Shown: positions 59,621-64,000 of the stretch, piece by piece | Layout of the letters: every line of letters begins with the position of its first letter | Numbering within the stretch: position 1 is the first letter of the stretch | Origin: Fischerella muscicola PCC 7414 | Lineage (GTDB): Bacteria > Cyanobacteriota > Cyanobacteriia > Cyanobacteriales > Nostocaceae | DNA length: 64,000 bases | Reading direction: 5' to 3' | Assembly: GCF_000317205.1 (NCBI RefSeq) | Contig: NZ_AJLK01000073.1 | Span: 1 to 64,000 of the forward strand | Translations under genes and position numbers: made by a program | Notes under the pieces: model-generated | Told to the model about the DNA's origin: nothing | Database searches by the model: none | The model's input: only the letters and a program-made list of their open reading frames with translations

Positions 59621-62443
59621 ATGACAGTAACATCACAACAGATAATTCGATCAAGTCAATGGCATCATCTGTCTATACAAGAAGTAACTCGGCATTTAGA
59701 TACTAATTTAGAAACGGGTTTAACCTCTGCTGTAGCGGCAAAAAAACGGGAGCGTTTTGGTGCGAACGAACTCAAGAGCAAACCTGGAAAAAGTCCATTG
59801 CTACGATTTATCTTGCAATTTAACCAACCACTGCTGTACATCTTGTTGATTGCGGGTGCAATCAAGGCGTTTTTGGGGCAGTGGGTGAATGCTGGGGTAA
59901 TTTGGGGCGTAACTCTGATTAACGCCATTATTGGTTTTGTGCAAGAATCTAAGGCTGAAAGTGCGATCGCTGCCTTAGCTTCCTCTGTGCGAACCAACGC
60001 AACCATCATCCGCAACGGTCAAAAGATGCAAGTTCCTTCCACAGAGTTAGTACCGGGGGATGTGGTACTACTTGTTTCTGGAGATAAGGTTCCAGCGGAT
60101 TTGCGTCTGGTGCAAACACGGAATCTGCAAGTGAATGAGTCAGCACTCACAGGTGAGTCAATTGCAATTGAAAAAAACACGCAACTTCTGCATCTAGATA
60201 CACCGTTAGCAGAACGTACCAATATGGCTTATGCTGGTAGTTTCGTGACTTTTGGCACTGGCAAAGGCATTGTTGTTGCCATAGGAGATGCCACAGAAAC
60301 CGGGCGTATTTCCCAGCTAATGGAACAGGGAACCAGCCTGAAAACGCCATTAACCCGCAAATTTGACAAATTTAGCCGCACATTGCTGTATATCATTTTA
60401 GGGATAGCAGCATTGATGTTTGCAGTTGGGCTGGGATACGGCTATTCCTGGGTAGAAATGTTTGAAGCTGCGATCGCTTTTGCCGTCAGTGCCATTCCCG
60501 AAGGATTACCAGCTGTTGTCACTGTTACACTAGCAATCGGTGTTTATCGCATGGCGCGGCGTCATGCTATTGTTCGCAAATTGCCAGCAGTGGAAACCCT
60601 CGGCAGTGCTACAGTTATTTGCTCTGACAAAACCGGAACCTTGACAGAAAATCAGATGACTGTACAAGCAATATATGCAGGAGGTCAAAATTATACTGTC
60701 AGTGGTGTAGGTTATGCTCCCGAAGGAGAAATTTTACTCAATGAAAAGCCAGTAAATAGGAACCATTTGCCTGCTCTTGAAGAATGTCTCAAAGCCGGAT
60801 TGTTATGTAATGATTCACACCTGGAACAAAAGGACGGACAGTGGCAGGTTGTTGGCGACCCCACAGAAGGAGCATTGATAGCTGTTGCCAATAAAGTTGG
60901 ATTTACCCGCAGCAACTTAGAAGAGGAAATGCCCAGGTTGGATGTCATTCCCTTTGAGTCTGAGTTCCAATACATGGCAACTTTGCATGAAACTTCGTCA
61001 TTTGTCATTGGTCATCCGTCATTGGCAACTGACATAGACGCGCCTTCTTCGGCTTCCCATAGGGTAGGACAAAAGACAAAGGACAAAAGACAAAGAACTA
61101 TCTACGTTAAAGGTTCAGTCGAAGCAATTCTCAAACGTTGCCAACAGATGTTGGATGTAAAGGGAAACCTTGCTTCTCTGGATGTAGAAACAATACATCA
61201 GCAAGTTGATGCAATGGCGAATCTTGGTTTACGGGTGCTAGCGTTTGCCAAGAAAACTGTGCCAGATGTAGAGACGTGCCATGGCACGTCTCTACAACGT
61301 GCAGATATCGAAAATGATTTGATTTTCTTGGGATTGCAGGGGATGATCGATCCACCTAGAACAGAAGCAATCAAAGCAGTTCAAGCCTGTCAAGAAGCAG
61401 GTATCCAAGTCAAAATGATTACAGGCGACCATGCAGTCACTGCCCAAGCAATAGCTCGAAGTATGGGCTTCAACAAAAACGGCGAAGTTCTGGCTTTTAC
61501 AGGAAGTCAACTTGCCCGAATGGGTCAATCAGAACTCGCTACAGCCATAGAAGATGGGGTGGTGTTTGCTCGTGTTGCACCAGAGCAGAAACTGCGTATT
61601 GTTGAAGCATTACAATCCAAAGGCGAAGTCGTCGCCATGACGGGGGATGGAGTCAACGATGCACCCGCCCTCAAACAGGCAGATATTGGTATTGCGATGG
61701 GGGGTGCAGGTACAGAGGTGGCGAAAGAAGCCTCTGACATGATTTTAACCGATGATAATTTCGCTTCCATAGAAGCAGCAGTTGAAGAAGGGCGGACTGT
61801 ATATCGAAACCTGCTCAAAGCGATCGCCTTCATCCTACCTGTCAATGGTGGTGAGTCGATGACGATTTTGATTAGTGTGCTGCTTGCTAGAGAATTGCCG
61901 ATTTTATCTTTACAAGTTCTGTGGTTGAACATGGTTAATTCCATTGCTATGACTGTACCTTTGTCCTTTGAGCCAAAATCTGAGCGGGTGATGCAAAAAC
62001 CACCACGTAATCCCCGTGAACCTTTACTTTCCCCAAGTCTAATCAAGCGCATCCTAGCAATTTCCATCTTTAACTGGATTTTGATTTTTGGCGTATTTGA
62101 ATGGATACGACAAACCACAGGAAATCTCGATTTAGCTCGAACAATGGCAATTCAAGCCTTAGTAGCTGGAAGAATTTTTTATCTTTTAAGTATTAGTCAA
62201 TTAGGAAGTGCTGTTCTTGCCAGACTTCGCTTAATTAGACAAAGAATTAACGATGCCTCAGCAATTGGAATTGGAATTGCTTGTACTGTAATTTTGCAGA
62301 TAATTTTTAGTCAGTGGAACTTGATGAATAGCTTATTTTCTACAGCCCCACTGAACTTAAATCAATGGTTAACTTGCTTGCTTATCGGCTTGCCAATGAT
62401 TGTAGTATCAGCATTAGTCAATCGATTTGACCCTCTTGACTAA
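59621..62443 (+). CDS. P2-type cation-transporting ATPase (Ca2+-ATPase-like)
   Basis: 940 residues from the ATG at 59621 (GTG at 59597 is an in-frame alternative). It has an N-terminal cation-ATPase domain (HLSIQEVTRHLDTNLETG), actuator TGES, TM4 AIPEGLPAVVTVTLAIG, phosphorylation site ICSDKTGTLTENQMT, an N domain with VGDPTEGALI, hinge TGDGVNDAPALKQADIGIAMG, and about ten membrane helices. TM4's PEGLP is typical of P2 (SERCA/PMR1-like) pumps, so Ca2+ is the likeliest ion. Two in-frame repeat insertions lie in the N/P region: about codons 457-490 (VIGHPSLATDIDAPSSASHR) and the 28-bp palindrome at 61268-61295 (VETCHGTSL). Both keep the frame open. Confidence 0.93.
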   Translation: MTVTSQQIIRSSQWHHLSIQEVTRHLDTNLETGLTSAVAAKKRERFGANELKSKPGKSPLLRFILQFNQPLLYILLIAGAIKAFLGQWVNAGVIWGVTLINAIIGFVQESKAESAIAALASSVRTNATIIRNGQKMQVPSTELVPGDVVLLVSGDKVPADLRLVQTRNLQVNESALTGESIAIEKNTQLLHLDTPLAERTNMAYAGSFVTFGTGKGIVVAIGDATETGRISQLMEQGTSLKTPLTRKFDKFSRTLLYIILGIAALMFAVGLGYGYSWVEMFEAAIAFAVSAIPEGLPAVVTVTLAIGVYRMARRHAIVRKLPAVETLGSATVICSDKTGTLTENQMTVQAIYAGGQNYTVSGVGYAPEGEILLNEKPVNRNHLPALEECLKAGLLCNDSHLEQKDGQWQVVGDPTEGALIAVANKVGFTRSNLEEEMPRLDVIPFESEFQYMATLHETSSFVIGHPSLATDIDAPSSASHRVGQKTKDKRQRTIYVKGSVEAILKRCQQMLDVKGNLASLDVETIHQQVDAMANLGLRVLAFAKKTVPDVETCHGTSLQRADIENDLIFLGLQGMIDPPRTEAIKAVQACQEAGIQVKMITGDHAVTAQAIARSMGFNKNGEVLAFTGSQLARMGQSELATAIEDGVVFARVAPEQKLRIVEALQSKGEVVAMTGDGVNDAPALKQADIGIAMGGAGTEVAKEASDMILTDDNFASIEAAVEEGRTVYRNLLKAIAFILPVNGGESMTILISVLLARELPILSLQVLWLNMVNSIAMTVPLSFEPKSERVMQKPPRNPREPLLSPSLIKRILAISIFNWILIFGVFEWIRQTTGNLDLARTMAIQALVAGRIFYLLSISQLGSAVLARLRLIRQRINDASAIGIGIACTVILQIIFSQWNLMNSLFSTAPLNLNQWLTCLLIGLPMIVVSALVNRFDPLD
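61000..61100. repeat. Dispersed repeat inserted in frame in the P-type ATPase gene
   Basis: TTTGTCATTGGTCATCCGTC (61001-61020), GACGCGCCTTC...CCCATAGGG, and AAAGACAAAGGACAAAAGAC (61074-61093) are typical intergenic repeat words of this genome type. They lie between ATLHE and RTIYVKGSVEAIL, which would normally be nearly adjacent in this family. Confidence 0.7.
61268..61295. repeat. Perfect 28-bp palindrome inside coding sequence
   Basis: The half-site GTAGAGACGTGCCA is followed by its exact reverse complement. It is read as VETCHGTSLQ in the ATPase frame. A degenerate relative is at 21473-21502 (GTAGAGACGCGATG...CACGTCTGTAC). Confidence 0.9.
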
Positions 62444-62813
62444 GTTATTTAATCACTCAATAACAAGGAAAAGGGAATAGGTAAAAACCAATTACCTTTT
62501 CCCCAATTACCAACTGCGGGAGTACAATATCATACGCAATTAGCCGAACTTGGTGTTAAAAAATTTTGATCCCTGGCGTTCTTGGCGTCTTGGCGGTTCA
62601 TTCTTTATCTCTTTTTATACAACGCCCAAAAATCCTACTTCCAAACAACATTACCTGAAAATGTTGCATTGCAAATAGATGTATTTAACCTATTTATCAA
62701 ATTGTCACTTAATAAGTATCTAGGAAAATCAGTTTAATACCAATAGATAGATACAGGAATGAAATCCAGAAAATACTATTAGTAAATAACTATGATCATT
62801 AGGAGGTATCCTC
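62444..62813. other. Spacer upstream of the SLH protein gene
   Basis: About 370 bp. 62567-62605 contains a TGGCGTTCTTGGCGTCTTGGC repeat-like stretch related to one near 8107-8126. The remainder is AT-rich, and no distinct promoter was recognised. Confidence 0.4.
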
Positions 62814-63758
62814 ATGACTAGCTTTCTTCGATTATTCTCAGTAGCTGTATCTGTACCCACTTTATGTTTAGCTGTCAATGCAGCTGTACCCTTACTAAGT
62901 AACGCTCAAACTCCAACACAGACAACATTTCGTGATGTACCACCTAATTATTGGGCGCAACCATTCATTCAACGCTTGGCCCAAAGAAACATTGTGGCGG
63001 GATATCCTGATGGCACATTTCGACCAGAGCAAGCAGTACAACGTGATGAATTAGCTGCAATTATTCGCCAAGCTTTTAACCAACCCCCAGTGCGACAAAT
63101 AGAAAGCGGCTCTGTATTCAGAGATGTTTCTGAACAATCATGGGCAGAACGTCCGATTGAGTCAGCATATCAACAAGGCTTTATGTCTGCCTATCCTAAT
63201 GGTTACTTTCGACCAAATCAACCTGTTACCAAAGTTGAAGCAATAACTGCTTTGAACAGAGGTCTAGATTTAACTTCTGATACGCCAGTGGCAGTTTCTC
63301 CAACTACTCAACCAACTACACAGCCAACTACACAACAACGAGCAAGGAGAAGACCAGTATTTGTTCCAATCGCAATCACATCCTTAATGCAGCCTCTCCT
63401 AATTTCTAGAGCCGAGGCTGTACCTCCTGCTGCAACTGCTCCTGGAACAACAACACCTCAAAACGCTACACAACCCGAACGTTCTGCCTCAGCTATTGTC
63501 AATGACTATTACATAGATGCCAACAATATCCCGCAAAATGCTATTCCTGATGTCGCCGCAGCTACCCAACAAAATATAGTTGTTAACTATCCAAATCTAA
63601 GAGAACTCAACCCTAACCAGCCTGCTAGCCGTGCAGAAATTGCGGCCTTAATCCATCAAACATTGGTTTCTCAGGGAAGAATCGAACCACTTCCTGAAAA
63701 TTCACCTGCTAATCGGTATATTGTTCGGACTTCTGGTAATAACCAAAATACTCAATAG
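62814..63758 (+). CDS. S-layer-homology (SLH) domain envelope protein
   Basis: 314 residues. A signal peptide (FLRLFSVAVSVPTLCLAVNA) is followed by two clear SLH repeats: FRDVPPNYWAQPFIQRLAQR to GYPDGTFRPEQAVQRDELAA (about 41-90) and FRDVSEQSWAERPIESAYQ to AYPNGYFRPNQPVTKVEAI (about 102-148). A Thr/Gln/Pro-rich linker (TTQPTTQPTTQQ) leads to a third, degenerate SLH-like segment near the C-terminus (IPDVAAATQQNIVVNYPNL, PASRAEIAALI). SLH domains anchor proteins to peptidoglycan-linked polymers. The ATG is well supported by AGGAGGT 6-7 bases upstream (TTAGGAGGTATCCTC). Confidence 0.92.
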   Translation: MTSFLRLFSVAVSVPTLCLAVNAAVPLLSNAQTPTQTTFRDVPPNYWAQPFIQRLAQRNIVAGYPDGTFRPEQAVQRDELAAIIRQAFNQPPVRQIESGSVFRDVSEQSWAERPIESAYQQGFMSAYPNGYFRPNQPVTKVEAITALNRGLDLTSDTPVAVSPTTQPTTQPTTQQRARRRPVFVPIAITSLMQPLLISRAEAVPPAATAPGTTTPQNATQPERSASAIVNDYYIDANNIPQNAIPDVAAATQQNIVVNYPNLRELNPNQPASRAEIAALIHQTLVSQGRIEPLPENSPANRYIVRTSGNNQNTQ

Positions 63759-63774
63759 CAGTCGTTGATAGTTC

Positions 63775-64000
63775 ATGGTTCATCATCACGAGCCAACTTA
63801 TGTTTTCCGCCTGACGCACGAACTCGCGTTGCGTTGGGCAACCTTAAGTATTCTGCTGTTTTTTGTAAGTGTGGCAGGTGTGAGTGGATTTTACCAAGCT
63901 ATTCATGGGCAGACATGGACATTGGTATCCGCAAGTAACCAAACAAATCAATGGTCAGCCCTTGTTGTATTCTTAGGATTTATTGCTGTTTTATTCGGAC
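63775..64000 (+). CDS. Membrane protein, 3' end cut by window
   Basis: An open frame runs from the ATG at 63775 to the window edge (75 codons). It starts MVHHHEPTYVFRLTHELAL, followed by a hydrophobic helix (WATLSILLFFVSVAGVSGFY), a short polar loop (AIHGQTWTLVSASNQTN) and a second helix (WSALVVFLGFIAVLFG). The product is therefore an integral membrane protein with at least two helices. I do not recognise the family from this fragment. It follows the SLH gene by 16 bp and may be co-transcribed with it. Confidence 0.6.
   Translation, partial: MVHHHEPTYVFRLTHELALRWATLSILLFFVSVAGVSGFYQAIHGQTWTLVSASNQTNQWSALVVFLGFIAVLFG

Overview
The window looks like chromosome from a filamentous, probably heterocyst-forming cyanobacterium (Nostocales-like). 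The evidence is genes for the phycobilisome-degradation protein NblA and the sensor kinase NblS, cyanobacterial small families (DUF4327, DUF4336, DUF2993, DUF1400), many HIP1 octamers (GCGATCGC), abundant heptamer repeats of the AACCAAC/GTTGGTT type, several eukaryote-like Ser/Thr kinases and PP2C phosphatases, and a large iterative lipid-type polyketide synthase. The base composition is about 40-45% G+C by eye. No rRNA, tRNA or CRISPR was seen.

Layout. 1-8 kb: a truncated phosphodiester-glycosidase gene, rluE, a PAS histidine kinase, then a signalling pair (zinc-ribbon PP2C phosphatase and FHA-Ser/Thr kinase) and a DUF4327 gene. 8-24 kb: a sugar-nucleotide epimerase, purD, nblS, a zinc-ribbon membrane protein, a LysR regulator with a perfect 28-bp palindrome in its divergent promoter region, an ABC1-type kinase followed closely by a second PP2C, nblA, another Ser/Thr kinase, an unrecognised gene whose 5' end runs into a G-rich repeat, and anmK. 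24-35 kb: an Eis-like acetyltransferase, a DMT transporter pseudogene, a DUF1400 hydrolase, mobile-element debris, a GH63-like glycosidase, an unknown membrane protein, and a cysC-TPR pair.

36-56 kb holds the most notable locus. Five tightly packed plus-strand genes, four of their junctions overlapping or 50 bp apart, encode a PUFA-synthase/heterocyst-glycolipid-like system: (1) duplicated nitronate-monooxygenase-like modules (ER)-KS-AT-ACP-ACP, (2) KR-DH, (3) KS-AT-DH-PPTase, (4) a free ACP, (5) an alkaline-phosphatase-superfamily phosphodiesterase. They are followed by an HlyD adaptor fused to an M50-like membrane domain whose zinc motif is lost, a small internally duplicated helical protein, and a lipoprotein-type alpha/beta hydrolase. 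Divergently upstream lie cysC (PAPS synthesis) and a TPR gene. My inference is that this locus makes, modifies and exports a long-chain polyketide or glycolipid. The product cannot be read from the sequence, and hetM/hglB, hetN and hetI, which flank the classical hgl island, are absent here.

56-64 kb: DUF4336 and DUF2993 genes, a repeat-rich gap, a P2-type cation ATPase carrying two in-frame repeat insertions, an SLH-domain envelope protein and the start of a membrane protein cut by the window edge. A recurring theme is repeat DNA invading coding sequence: the P-type ATPase twice, anmK, the KR-DH gene, and the 5' end of the gene at 21.5-22.1 kb.
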